In this document: positions 52,973 to 63,000 of the stretch, piece by piece
Layout: each line of letters opens with the position of its first letter
How positions within the stretch are numbered: position 1 is the first letter of the stretch
Source: Candidatus Soleaferrea massiliensis AP7
Lineage (GTDB): Bacteria > Bacillota > Clostridia > Oscillospirales > Ruminococcaceae
Reading direction: 5' to 3'
DNA: 64,000 nt
NCBI RefSeq assembly: GCF_000820765.1
Contig: NZ_CCYH01000027.1
Location: 112,210-176,209 of the forward strand
Made by a program: the position numbers and the translations under genes
The notes under the pieces: model-generated
Databases searched by the model: none
What the model saw: the letters and a program-made list of their open reading frames with translations, nothing else
Told to the model about the DNA's origin: nothing

Positions 52973-54400
52973 ATGTTTGATAAACTGAAAGAAGAGTGCG
53001 GCGTGTTTGGTATTTACGACAAGCATACATCGGATGTAGCAAAGAGCACCTATTACGCCCTTTACGCACTGCAGCACCGCGGCCAGGAGAGCTGCGGCAT
53101 TGCGGTCAACGACGACGGCATAATCCGTGCGCATAAGGATTCCGGGCTGGTCCCGGAGGTATTCACCAAAGATGTACTTGAAAAGCTCGGCAAGGGCAAC
53201 ATTGCGGTTGGACACGTCCGTTATTCTACGGCCGGAAATTCAAACCGCAGCAACGCACAGCCGCTGGTCATCCGCCATATCAAGGGACATATGGTGGTTG
53301 CGCACAACGGCAACCTGACCAATGCGGCGGACCTGCGCGAGGAGCTGGAAAACGGTGGCGCGATCTTCCATACCACCAGCGACACCGAGGTCATCGCCTA
53401 CACGATGACCAGGGAACGGCTCCAGTCCGGCTCCATCGAGGAGGCGCTCGAAAAGACCATGTACCAGATCAAGGGCGCTTATTCGCTGGTCATCATGTCC
53501 CCGCAGAAGCTGATCGCGGCAAGGGATCCGCAGGGCTTCCGTCCGCTCTGCATGGGCAGATTGGGCGAAAAAATTCTGTTCGCATCCGAAAGCTGCGCGC
53601 TCGACACGCTCGGCGCAGAATTTGTGCGGGATGTTGAGCCGGGTGAAATCGTGGTGGTGGACGACAGCGGCGTCCGCAGCATCAAGACCCATTGCCAGGG
53701 CAAGGGCCATTTCTGTGTCTTTGAATTCGTATACTTTGCGCGTCCGGACTCGGTCATCGAGGGTTTCAGCGTACACGACGCCAGACAGCGCGCCGGCGCG
53801 TTCCTCGCGCTGGAGCATCCGGTTGAAGCGGATGTAGTCATCGGCGTTCCGGACTCCGGGCTGGACGCGGCGCTCGGCTATGCAAAGGAATCTGGCATCC
53901 CCTACGGCGTCGGCTTCATCAAAAACCGCTATGTCGGCCGTACCTTTATCCAGCCGACGCAGGGCGAGCGCGAAAATGCCGTGCGCATCAAGCTGAACGC
54001 GGTATCCGCGACGGTCAAGGACAAGCGCGTGGTGCTCATCGACGACTCGATTGTCCGCGGCACAACCAGCGCGAGAATCGTCAAGCTGCTGCGCGACGCG
54101 GGTGCAAAGGAAGTGCATATGCGCATCTCCTCTCCCCCATTTGTGAATCCGTGCTATTTCGGCACCGACATCGACAGCAAGGACAAATTGATTGCCTGCA
54201 AGATGTCGGTTGAAGAAATCGCCGAACACATTGGCGTCGATTCGCTCGGATACCTGAGCCTTGACCACGTCAAGAAGATTGCCGGAAACGCAAAATGTGA
54301 TTTCTGTGTCGGCTGCTTCAATGGAGAATATCCGGTTGAACCGCCGAAGGAGATCAAAAAGGACAAATTTGAAATGAAAATCAGTGAGACAAATAAATAG
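52973..54400 (+). CDS. purF: Amidophosphoribosyltransferase
   Basis: Committed step of purine synthesis, 475 residues. The N-terminal glutaminase nucleophile is Cys9 after a short propeptide (KEECGVFG), with LQHRGQES following; the phosphoribosyltransferase domain carries VVLIDDSIVRGTTSARI. Cysteines in CYFGTD, ACKMS and CDFCVGC form the Bacillus-type [4Fe-4S] site, so the enzyme is likely oxygen-sensitive and needs propeptide removal. GGGGG precedes the ATG. Confidence 0.96.
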   Translation: MFDKLKEECGVFGIYDKHTSDVAKSTYYALYALQHRGQESCGIAVNDDGIIRAHKDSGLVPEVFTKDVLEKLGKGNIAVGHVRYSTAGNSNRSNAQPLVIRHIKGHMVVAHNGNLTNAADLREELENGGAIFHTTSDTEVIAYTMTRERLQSGSIEEALEKTMYQIKGAYSLVIMSPQKLIAARDPQGFRPLCMGRLGEKILFASESCALDTLGAEFVRDVEPGEIVVVDDSGVRSIKTHCQGKGHFCVFEFVYFARPDSVIEGFSVHDARQRAGAFLALEHPVEADVVIGVPDSGLDAALGYAKESGIPYGVGFIKNRYVGRTFIQPTQGERENAVRIKLNAVSATVKDKRVVLIDDSIVRGTTSARIVKLLRDAGAKEVHMRISSPPFVNPCYFGTDIDSKDKLIACKMSVEEIAEHIGVDSLGYLSLDHVKKIAGNAKCDFCVGCFNGEYPVEPPKEIKKDKFEMKISETNK

Positions 54401-54415
54401 GAGGATACCGAACCG

Positions 54416-55447
54416 ATGAAAAGCTTTAGTGACAGCTACAAAGAGGCAGGCGTTGATGTAACTGCCGGCTACCGGGCGGTAGAACTCATGAAATCCCATG
54501 TTGCAAGAACGATGGTGCCGGGCATGCTTTCCGGCATCGGCGGCTTCGGCGGCCTGTTCGAGATGGACCTGACCGGCATTCAGAAGCCGGTCCTGGTATC
54601 CGGAACCGACGGCGTCGGAACCAAGCTCAAGCTCGCGTTTCTGCTGGACAAGCACAACACGGTCGGCATCGACTGCGTTGCGATGTGCGTCAACGACATC
54701 GTCTGCTGTGGCGCGAAACCGCTGCTGTTCCTCGATTACATCGCGCTGGGCAAGAATGTTCCGGAGCGGGTCGCTTCCATCGTGGAAGGTGTTGCAGAGG
54801 GCTGCGTTCAGTCCGGATGCGCGCTTGCCGGCGGCGAAACGGCCGAGATGCCGGGCTTCTACAGCGTGGATGAATACGACCTGGCCGGATTCAGCGTCGG
54901 CGTCGTCGATAAGGATAAAATCCTTGATCCGAAGTCGGTCAGAGAAGGCGATGTGATCATCGGCATCGCGTCCAGCGGCGTGCACTCCAACGGCTTTTCG
55001 CTGGTGCGCAAGGTGTTTGATGTCGAAAACTGCGACCTGAACGCCTATGCGGATGAACTGGGCGCACCGCTCGGCGAAACGCTGCTGACCCCAACCAAGC
55101 TTTATGTCAAGCCGATTCTCCGGCTGCTGGAAGAGGTCTCGGTCAAATCGATCAGCCACATCACCGGCGGCGGATTTTACGAGAACATCCCGCGCGCGCT
55201 TCCCGACGGCATGCAGGCTAAGATTCAGAGAAGCGCGGTCGACGTGCTCCCGATCTTTAAACTGATTCAGAAGGTTGGAAATATCCCGGAGCGGGATATG
55301 TTCAACACCTTCAATATGGGCGTTGGCATGTGCGTCATCGTCGATGCGAAGGATGCGGACAGGGCGCTTCAGGCGCTTTCCTCCTGCGGGGAGAAGGCTT
55401 CGGTCATCGGCGAGGTTGTGAAGGGCGACGGGGTGGAAATATGCTGA
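54416..55447 (+). CDS. purM: AIR synthetase
   Basis: ATP-dependent cyclo-ligase of 343 residues producing aminoimidazole ribonucleotide. The ATP-binding [39 protein letters not shown], the [11 protein letters not shown] and the [13 protein letters not shown] segments are conserved. GGAGGAT precedes the ATG, 15 bases after purF. It overlaps purN by 7 bases. Confidence 0.97.
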   Translation: MKSFSDSYKEAGVDVTAGYRAVELMKSHVARTMVPGMLSGIGGFGGLFEMDLTGIQKPVLVSGTDGVGTKLKLAFLLDKHNTVGIDCVAMCVNDIVCCGAKPLLFLDYIALGKNVPERVASIVEGVAEGCVQSGCALAGGETAEMPGFYSVDEYDLAGFSVGVVDKDKILDPKSVREGDVIIGIASSGVHSNGFSLVRKVFDVENCDLNAYADELGAPLGETLLTPTKLYVKPILRLLEEVSVKSISHITGGGFYENIPRALPDGMQAKIQRSAVDVLPIFKLIQKVGNIPERDMFNTFNMGVGMCVIVDAKDADRALQALSSCGEKASVIGEVVKGDGVEIC

Positions 55448-56037
55448 ACATCGCGGTCTTTGTTTCGGGCGGCGGCACCAATCTGCAGGCGCTGATCGAC
55501 GCCGCCGAAAGCGGGAGGATCACGAACGGCAGAATCACGCTGGTGCTCGCCTCCAACGACAAGGCGTACGCGCTCGAACGCGCGAAGAAGCACGGCATCG
55601 AATCGGTGGTTGTCGCGCGCAGAACGTTCAGCGACCCGAAGGACTTTGACCGCCGGATTCTGGAGGTGCTGGAGGAACACTGCATCGATCTCGTGGTGCT
55701 GGCGGGCTTCATGTCGATTCTCGGCGAAGAGTTTATCCGGCGTTATCGGGACAGAATTATCAATGTGCATCCTTCCCTGATCCCGTCCTTCTGCGGAAGC
55801 GGGTTCTATGGGTTAAAGGTGCATCAGGCGGCGCTCGATTACGGCGTCAAGGTCACCGGCGCGACGGTACACTTCGTCAACGAGATTCCGGACGGCGGCA
55901 GGATCATCCTGCAGAAGGCCGTGTACATCGAGGACGGCGACACGCCGGAAACTTTGCAGAAACGGGTGATGGAGCAGGCTGAATGGAAGATACTTCCTGA
56001 AGCGGTCAACATGTTCTGCAACGGCCTTTTGAAATAG
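55441..56037 (+). CDS. purN: Glycinamide ribonucleotide formyltransferase
   Basis: A 198-residue 10-formyltetrahydrofolate-dependent transferase. [11 protein letters not shown] binds the phosphate; catalytic Asn and His lie in [13 protein letters not shown], and the late Asp is in VNEIPDGG. Starts within the end of purM (ATG 55441 against the purM stop at 55445-55447), so translation is coupled. Overlap fixes this start. Confidence 0.95.
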   Translation: MLNIAVFVSGGGTNLQALIDAAESGRITNGRITLVLASNDKAYALERAKKHGIESVVVARRTFSDPKDFDRRILEVLEEHCIDLVVLAGFMSILGEEFIRRYRDRIINVHPSLIPSFCGSGFYGLKVHQAALDYGVKVTGATVHFVNEIPDGGRIILQKAVYIEDGDTPETLQKRVMEQAEWKILPEAVNMFCNGLLK

Positions 56038-56139
56038 GACGGTATATTTTCGCATTTCACGCATCTGCCGGATGGCTTGATGTTCGGCATTGAAACCGAT
56101 ATCTGATTTTTTGACTGATAGAAAGGAATTCGATACAGG

Positions 56140-57687
56140 ATGAAAAGAAGAGCTTTAATCAGTGTTTCCGATAAAACAGGCGTTGTCGAGTTTGCAAAAA
56201 AGCTCGAGCAGCTCGGCTTTGAGATTGTTTCAACCGGCGGCACCTCGAAGGTGCTTTCGGAAAACGGCGTGCAGGTCACCAATGTGTCGGACATCACCGG
56301 ATTTCCGGAATGCCTGGACGGCCGTGTCAAGACCCTGCATCCGATGGTGCACGCGGGCATTCTGGCCATGCGGTCGAATCCGGACCATATGAAGCAGCTC
56401 GAGGAGCTGAAGGTCACACCGATCGATGTTGTGGCGATCAACCTCTATCCGTTCAAGGCGACCATCCTGAAGCCGGATGTCGAGCTGGAAGACGCGATTG
56501 AGAACATCGACATCGGCGGACCGACCATGATCCGCGCGGCAGCCAAGAACTGGCAGGATGTCGCGGTTATCGTCGATCCGGCCGATTATGACACCGTCAT
56601 CGCTCAGCTGCAGGACGGTGAGGTCACCCGCGAAACCAAATTTAAACTCTCCGGCAAGGTCTTCGAACACACCGCTTCGTATGATGCGCTGATTTCGAAT
56701 TATCTGCGCAGGCAGCGCGGTGAGGACAATCTGCCCGAAACCCTGACGCTGACCTTCGAAAAGGTCCAGCAGATGCGTTATGGCGAGAACCCGCATCAGA
56801 ACGCGGCGTTCTATAAAGAGATTAATAATATGGACAACACCCTTTCCGCCGCGAAACAGCTGCATGGTAAGGAGCTTTCCTACAACAACATCAACGACGC
56901 GAACGGCGCGCTGGACATCATCAAGGAATTCGGCTTCGATGTTCCGACCGCAGTCGCTGTCAAGCACGCGAATCCTTGCGGCGTCGGTACCGGCAGGGAT
57001 CTGTATGAAGCTTACATGAATGCCTACGAGGCGGATCCCGTTTCGATCTTCGGCGGCATTGTGGCGCTGAACCGGCCGGTCGATCTGAAAACCGCACAGG
57101 AGCTGGCGAAGATCTTCCTGGAAATCATCATCGCGCCGTCGTTTGACGCAGATGCGCTGGAGATTTTGACCCAGAAGAAGAACATCCGGCTTCTGGAGCT
57201 TCCGAATCTCGCAAAGGCCAACACCAAGGATATGGTCGACATGAAAAAGGTCGCCGGCGGACTTTTGGTACAGGATCTCGACACCGAGCTTCTGAACCGG
57301 GAGGAACTGAAGGTCGTCACCAAGCGCGCGCCGACCGAGGATGAGATGAAACAGCTTGAATTTGCCTGGAAGGTCGTCAAGCACACCAAATCCAACGGCA
57401 TTGCGCTGGCTAAGGACAACCGCACGGTAGGCATCGGCCCCGGACAGACCAACCGCATCACCGCACTGGAGCTGGCGATCAAATACGCCGGCGACCATGT
57501 ACAGGGCAGCGTGATGGCGTCCGATGCGTTCTTCCCGTTCTCCGACTGCGTGGAGGCCGCCGCAAAGGCTGGCATCACAGCCATCATCCAGCCGGGCGGC
57601 TCGATCCGCGATGAGGACAGCATCAAAGCCTGTGATGAAGCGGGTATCGCGACGGTGTTCACCGGCATGCGTCACTTCAAGCACTGA
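56140..57687 (+). CDS. purH: Bifunctional AICAR formyltransferase/IMP cyclohydrolase
   Basis: Last two steps to IMP, 515 residues. The N-terminal MGS-like cyclohydrolase domain (1-about 190; [32 protein letters not shown]) and the C-terminal transformylase domain (KHANPCGVG with the catalytic Lys-His, [25 protein letters not shown]) are complete. About 100 bases separate it from purN. Confidence 0.97.
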   Translation: MKRRALISVSDKTGVVEFAKKLEQLGFEIVSTGGTSKVLSENGVQVTNVSDITGFPECLDGRVKTLHPMVHAGILAMRSNPDHMKQLEELKVTPIDVVAINLYPFKATILKPDVELEDAIENIDIGGPTMIRAAAKNWQDVAVIVDPADYDTVIAQLQDGEVTRETKFKLSGKVFEHTASYDALISNYLRRQRGEDNLPETLTLTFEKVQQMRYGENPHQNAAFYKEINNMDNTLSAAKQLHGKELSYNNINDANGALDIIKEFGFDVPTAVAVKHANPCGVGTGRDLYEAYMNAYEADPVSIFGGIVALNRPVDLKTAQELAKIFLEIIIAPSFDADALEILTQKKNIRLLELPNLAKANTKDMVDMKKVAGGLLVQDLDTELLNREELKVVTKRAPTEDEMKQLEFAWKVVKHTKSNGIALAKDNRTVGIGPGQTNRITALELAIKYAGDHVQGSVMASDAFFPFSDCVEAAAKAGITAIIQPGGSIRDEDSIKACDEAGIATVFTGMRHFKH

Positions 57688-57721
57688 TTCAGATGCCAGC
57701 AGCAAGACTTTTTTGATAGAA

Positions 57722-57764
57722 AAGCCTTCACCTTCCCGTATTGTGAGGGTGAAGGCTTGTTTTT
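57722..57764 (+). terminator. Terminator between purH and purD
   Basis: AAGCCTTCACC (57722-57732) pairs with GGTGAAGGCTT (57748-57758), followed by GTTTTTT. It may end most pur transcripts before purD, which would then need its own promoter or rely on readthrough. Confidence 0.85.
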
Positions 57765-57882
57765 TATCCACGTCATCATGCCTCTCATACGGTTTGGAGC
57801 CGTCTGTTCTCCATCATATGGCACACTGCTTGATAAGAGACGGCGGCACCTCCCTTAAAACGAACATAAAGGAGAATTTCCT

Positions 57883-59151
57883 ATGAATATTGTAGTTGTA
57901 GGCGGCGGCGGCCGCGAACACGCCATCATACGCAAGCTGAAGGAAAATCCTTCGGTGGAAGCCATCCACGCATGTCCGGGAAACGGCGGCATCTCCTGCG
58001 ACGCAGTTTGCCATGATGTAGCCGCGACCGACATTGACGGTGTTGCGGCGCTCTGCAAGGAGGTAAAGGCGGATTTTGTCGTCGTCACACCGGACGATCC
58101 GCTGGTACTCGGCATGGTCGACGCGCTCAACGCAGCGGGCTTCCGCACATTTGGTCCGAATAAGGCCGCAGCGATCATCGAAGGCAGCAAGGTCTTCTCA
58201 AAAGATCTGATGAAGCGCTATGACATTCCGACCGCGGGATATGAGATTTTCGACGATCCCACAGAAGCCCTTCGCTACATCGAACAGAACGATACCTATC
58301 CGATCGTCATCAAGGCGGACGGACTTGCGCTCGGCAAAGGCGTCATCATTGCCAAGAGCTACGAGGAGGCCAAGGACGGCATCCACTCGATCATGGAGGA
58401 CAAGATTTTCGGCGCGAGCGGCAATCATGTTGTCATTGAGGAATTCCTGACCGGGCCGGAGGTTTCGGTGCTGTGCTTCACAGACTCCAAAACGATCCGG
58501 ACGATGGTGTCTTCGATGGACCACAAGCGGGTTTATGACAACGATGAAGGCCCGAATACCGGCGGCATGGGCACCATCTCGCCGAATCCCTTCTACACGC
58601 CGGAGGTTGAAGAGGAATGTATGCGGAAAATCTTCCTGCCGACCATCGAAGCGATGAATAAGGAAGGCCGTCCATTCAAGGGCTGTCTGTATTTCGGCCT
58701 GATGCTCACCCAAAAGGGTCCGTATGTCATTGAATACAACTGTCGTTTCGGCGACCCGGAGACACAGGTTGTATTGCCGCTGCTTCAAACCGATCTGCTG
58801 ACCATCATGGAAGCGGTCTATGACGAGAAGCTCTCCGAGCTGGACATTCAGTGGAAAAATGGTGCGAGCGCCTGTGTTGTTATGGCATCGGGCGGCTATC
58901 CGAAGTCCTATCCGAAGGGCATTGAGATCACCGGACTCGATGAAAACGGCCAGCTTGACGGCGCGGTCATCTACCATGCCGGAACCAAGGCGGAGGATGG
59001 CAGGATCAAGACCGCAGGCGGACGGGTACTCGGCGTCACGGCTGTCGGGGACAGCCTGCAGCAGGCGCTGGATAAGGCTTATGAAGCCGTCGGGAAAATC
59101 CATTTTGACGGTGCGCATTATCGGAAAGATATTGGTAAAAAGTCGTTTTAA
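57883..59151 (+). CDS. purD: Phosphoribosylamine-glycine ligase
   Basis: ATP-grasp ligase of 422 residues. The N-terminal VVVGGGGREHAIIRKL, the ATP-grasp core (VIKADGLALGKGVIIA, VVIEEFLTGPEVSVL, GGMGTISPNPFYT) and the metal site EYNCRFGDPETQ are present. AAAGGAG precedes the ATG. It lies 195 bases after purH beyond a terminator. purL and purB are absent from the window. Confidence 0.96.
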   Translation: MNIVVVGGGGREHAIIRKLKENPSVEAIHACPGNGGISCDAVCHDVAATDIDGVAALCKEVKADFVVVTPDDPLVLGMVDALNAAGFRTFGPNKAAAIIEGSKVFSKDLMKRYDIPTAGYEIFDDPTEALRYIEQNDTYPIVIKADGLALGKGVIIAKSYEEAKDGIHSIMEDKIFGASGNHVVIEEFLTGPEVSVLCFTDSKTIRTMVSSMDHKRVYDNDEGPNTGGMGTISPNPFYTPEVEEECMRKIFLPTIEAMNKEGRPFKGCLYFGLMLTQKGPYVIEYNCRFGDPETQVVLPLLQTDLLTIMEAVYDEKLSELDIQWKNGASACVVMASGGYPKSYPKGIEITGLDENGQLDGAVIYHAGTKAEDGRIKTAGGRVLGVTAVGDSLQQALDKAYEAVGKIHFDGAHYRKDIGKKSF

Positions 59152-59160
59152 ATAAGCAAA

Positions 59161-59199
59161 GGCAGGAGGATGTTCCGCTGGAACATCCTCCTGCCCTTT
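59161..59199 (+). terminator. Terminator after purD
   Basis: Perfect 16-bp stem GGCAGGAGGATGTTCC (59161-59176), GCT loop and its complement to 59195, then CTTTT. Confidence 0.9.
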
Positions 59200-59436
59200 T
59201 GTCAAAAAGCGGAGTGGGAATTATCTTTGATTATCAAGATGCCGCTGGCGGAATGGTCTTGATATTCTGCGACGCAACAGCTTTATTGAAATTACTAAAT
59301 TATTGCAGAGCGGCTGTTGTGTGCGGTTGTACAGCGGCTCTACGTTATCTGCTAGGACATGTTGGCACGACGGTTGTTGTACCACTGTAGCATGGTGGTT
59401 ACACTCTGCATACCAAGCAGCACTTGGCAAAGTGGT
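59200..59436. other. Gene-free stretch before the repeat-like element
   Basis: About 240 bases without a gene. Trinucleotide-like GTTGTTGT and GTGGTGG wording is frequent; no promoter or ribosome binding site is clear. Confidence 0.3.
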
Positions 59437-59617
59437 GGTTACTTCTTTGCCGGCCAAAGAAGTAACCAAGAAAGGCCGTTCAAGGGGGCCAGCTGCGCTG
59501 GTGCACGCGCTACGCGCCACTGAGACAAGAAAAGAGCCTACGACAAACACACCACAACTATGCGGCAGAAAAGGCGGCATAGCCGAGTGCCCCACCGCAG
59601 GTGGTGGCCCCCTTGAA
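59437..59617. repeat. Hairpin-rich element, probable dispersed repeat
   Basis: The element opens with the stem GGTTACTTCTTTG (59437-59449), CCGGC, CAAAGAAGTAACC (59455-59467). It continues with 13-bp perfect inverted repeats TTCAAGGGGGCCA (59479-59491) and TGGCCCCCTTGAA (59605-59617) enclosing 113 bases, within which CTATGCGGC/GCGGCATAG also pair. This architecture resembles mobile intergenic palindromic units of clostridial genomes. Only one copy is in the window, so its repetitive nature is inferred. An open frame of 108 residues crosses it without support. Confidence 0.6.
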
Positions 59618-59943
59618 AATCCCCTCTAGTATTCCGTTTTCTCCTTCGGCCACCTGCGGGCGGCGTTTGGCTTTGGGCCAAGTGGTTGGGCATAGCTAGC
59701 AGCGGACGCTTTCCCGGTTAAAGGTTGTTTTTATGGTGCCCTGATACTTCGGCTGGTACGTTTGTTTTTACGGATTCTCAAACAAATAGGTATCTTGGAT
59801 AAATATCTTGTTGGTAGTTCTCAGGTGTTCCGGTTTCTTCATTCTGTACTATAGGCAAACCATGCTGTCAAATATGAATAGCAACTAATTCTCTTTTTAT
59901 TTTTCTGGAACAAATAATCCAATATGTTTGCTTGTGGCATTTT
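59618..59943. other. Gene-free stretch after the repeat-like element
   Basis: 326 bases with no gene. The words CCACCTGCGGGCGGCG and TTTGGGCCAAGTGG continue the palindromic style near 59650-59690, so the element may extend to about 59700. The rest is AT-rich and featureless by eye. Confidence 0.35.
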
Positions 59944-59975
59944 AAACGGGAGCATCCCAGGGGATGCTCCCGTTT
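59940..59975 (-). terminator. Terminator of the alpha-galactosidase gene
   Basis: AAACGGGAGCATCCC (59944-59958) and its complement GGGATGCTCCCGTTT (59961-59975), a 15-base stem with a tight loop. TTTAAA follows on the minus strand. It lies about 125 bases beyond the stop codon. Confidence 0.8.
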
Positions 59976-60099
59976 ATCGCTTTATTATGTTCTTTTGGTA
60001 TCAGCTTATTGCTGATGATCCATACAATGCAAGCTTTCCAAGATGTCCTTATTCTCTGATGTGATCAGCTTGCCCTGTTTTAGAACACAGATTGATTGC

Positions 60100-63000
60100 T
60101 TATTGCGCAGCGTTGGCAATCATCAGTTTCAGCTGGAGAAGATCGAGGACGTTGATCTTGCCGTTTCCATCGATATCACCGGCTGCAAACTGTTCTGCCG
60201 TGAACTCAGCCTGACCATTGATGTATGCTTTGAGCAGCATCAGGTCATCATTGTTGATCACGCCGTCGCAGTTCACGTCGCCAAGCTCCGGCACATAGCC
60301 CACTTCGCGCAGCTGTGCAATTGCATCGAGCAATGCGGTTTCCGCCGCGTCCACGTCTGCCTGAGAAACTGCTTCGGTGGTGATAACATTCCAGGCATTC
60401 TCGAACACCGGTGCAAAGACTGCCCAGCTCGCTTCGGTATAGTCCGCTTCCTTCTTCAGCATGCCTTCGAGGATCACAAATCCAAGATTGGTTCTGTCGA
60501 CCACGTTCGCCGCGCCGCTGAAGGATTCCATCGCTGCTTTCAGGCTGACAAAGGCTTCGTCAACCATCTGAGCCGTCAGGTTTTCACCATCTATAATCGC
60601 CTGTGCGTTTGCAATAGCTTCATGGAAGTTGTCCACAGTTTCCTGTGCGTATTGGCCGTTCAGATCGCCGACTTCAACCGACGCCGCAAGCTCTTCGGCT
60701 TTCGCTATGAGTTCGCCGAGCTCCTCAGTCGCAATGTATTCACTGATGCGCGGGTTACCAAAGTCCGCATGGTCATAACGGTCGTCTGTACCCTCGTCGA
60801 TGACGAGCTTCAGAACATCGTATCCGACTACCGGTACACTGATATCCACGCCGGTATCAACACCGCCGGTGATCATGCCGGAATCATAAAGAAGCACGTC
60901 GTCGCCGTAGACCTTGAAGGCGACTTCGCCCTGCCAATCCGCTGTAGAACCGACGATAACTTCATCGTCAATACCGCCGCGAGCTTCGAACAGAACGGAT
61001 TTTCCGCCGATGTAATACTGGAACTCTGCGGTTGCATGGGCGCCGAGGCCCTTTTCATAGGTAACACCATCGATTTTGATTGCGTTTCCGCCAATCGACT
61101 TGTTCGGTCTCATGGTACCCCAGCCAACCTTGCCGGACATCCAGTTGTCCATGGTCAGATCGCCGTAATCGATCGGCTGCATCTCGTTGGAGGTGATCGC
61201 GATGTCGCACCAGTCCGCATGGTCGGAGGTATTTCCGTTTCCGGAATCTGTAACAACAAGCTTCAGGATGTTATAACCCTTGAGATCGACATTCAGCGCC
61301 TTGGCCGCATCGGCAAGGACCATCTTTCCGCTGTCGTACAGCTTTGTATCATCGCCCCATACCTCAAAGGTGACAGAACTTGCCGTTCCGCCGCCCTGGC
61401 TGTCCACTCCACAGAAGCCGGTCAGTTTGACTTCACGGCCGCCCAGGAAATAGGCAATCTCAGATTTTGCATGCACGCCAAAGCCGGTATCAAACTTCTC
61501 GCCATTGATCTCCAGCTGTTTGCCGTTCAAATTCTTGTTGATACCGATATTGCCCCATCCGGTGTTGCCGTACATCCAGTTGTCCTTGGTGAGCGGTCCA
61601 TCCTCGATTGGGGTCGCAATCTCAACCGATACCGGGCTGTCAATGCTGGTGATCGCCTCGTCGCCGTCATAGATCAGGTCGGCTTTGACCTTGATCTGGG
61701 CTGTTCCGGCATCTCCCGATGCGGTGACCAGCCATTTGGCTTCGATTTCATCGCCGTATGCCATATCGGTGCCGACGGTGGATGTGAGCGGTCTTGCGGT
61801 ATAGCCTTCCGGCAGATCCAGGCTCAGGACGGACATCTTGACATTGGTGGTGCCGCCGTTGACAAATTTACCGGTTACGATAAAGGAATCAAACGGAGTC
61901 ACAAACTGTTTGTTGACGCTGCCCAGCAGGTATGCACCCTTATCGGTCTGGGTCGGCTCGATGATGTACATCTTGACACCGTGGGTCGGGACCGTCGCAT
62001 TGACCGAAACGCTGGTGGCTTCTTCTCCGGTCCAGACATCCTTGATTTTGTAAACGAAGGATTTTTCCATGTCGAAGTTCTTCTCAAAGTATCCCGGATC
62101 CATCTTCTGCACATAGTCAGCGATGGAAGCAAGCTCGATGCCCATGTTGGCAGCGCTTGCACCGCGGTTCAGCATGCAGAGCGCGATCTTGCCGTCGGAA
62201 AGCGGTTTTGCCAGATATTCGAGGTCGCCGTCATCCTTGAAACGGATGCCCTGAATGCCTCTCGCATCCTGGTCGATCGCAATGGCATCTTTGTTGCTGA
62301 TGATCTCCAGAATATCCGTGCGCTCATCCAGCAGACGGACGTCGTTTCCAAGGATCAGCGGAGATGCCATCATGCACCAGAGACTGAAATGCGCTTCGTT
62401 TTCATCTTTGGTCAGGTTGCCGTTGCCGACTTCGAGCATATCCGGATGGTTCCAGCTGCCCGGTTCCGCATAGTTGTAGAGCTTGACGGTGGTTTCATAG
62501 ATGCTGATGATGGAAGACCAGCTTGCGCCGATATCGCCGGTGGTTCTCCAGAGGTTTCCGGTATTCTGGCCCCAGGTCCACGGCTGACGGCCGCCCCACT
62601 CACAGATTTCAAAACAGATCGGACGCTCTTCGGTGCCGTTCTGCTGGGCATAATCTGCGGTTGCCGTCATCAGTGCGTCGCGCATGGTGCCGTAGTGGTA
62701 TACCGCGCTGTCGCGGTCTACAAAGCTGCTTCTGATCGGGTTGTACACCTTGATGGTGTTGACACCCGCTTCCAGCTCGACCTGCAGATGAAATCTGCCG
62801 ATCTTCGCCCAGCCCACCGAGTTCGGCAGGATGCAGCGGGTCGGACGGCCGTTGTTGTTGACCTCGACAAACATCGAGCGTTCTTTGCCGGAGGAATTCT
62901 GCTTGACCCAGTTGATCATCATGTCATAGGTGCCGGCCTCGTCGACCGTGACATTCTCAAATACAACGGCGCCGCCGTCACTGTTGAGTCCTGTGACATA

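Noticed and set aside
53240..55159. A 639-codon minus-strand frame over purF and purM
   Set aside because: Antisense shadow; both sense genes carry all catalytic motifs.
59303..59629. A 108-residue frame across the palindromic element
   Set aside because: Its sequence follows the inverted repeats and it lacks a ribosome binding site; similar frames are commonly called as proteins only because the element lacks stops.
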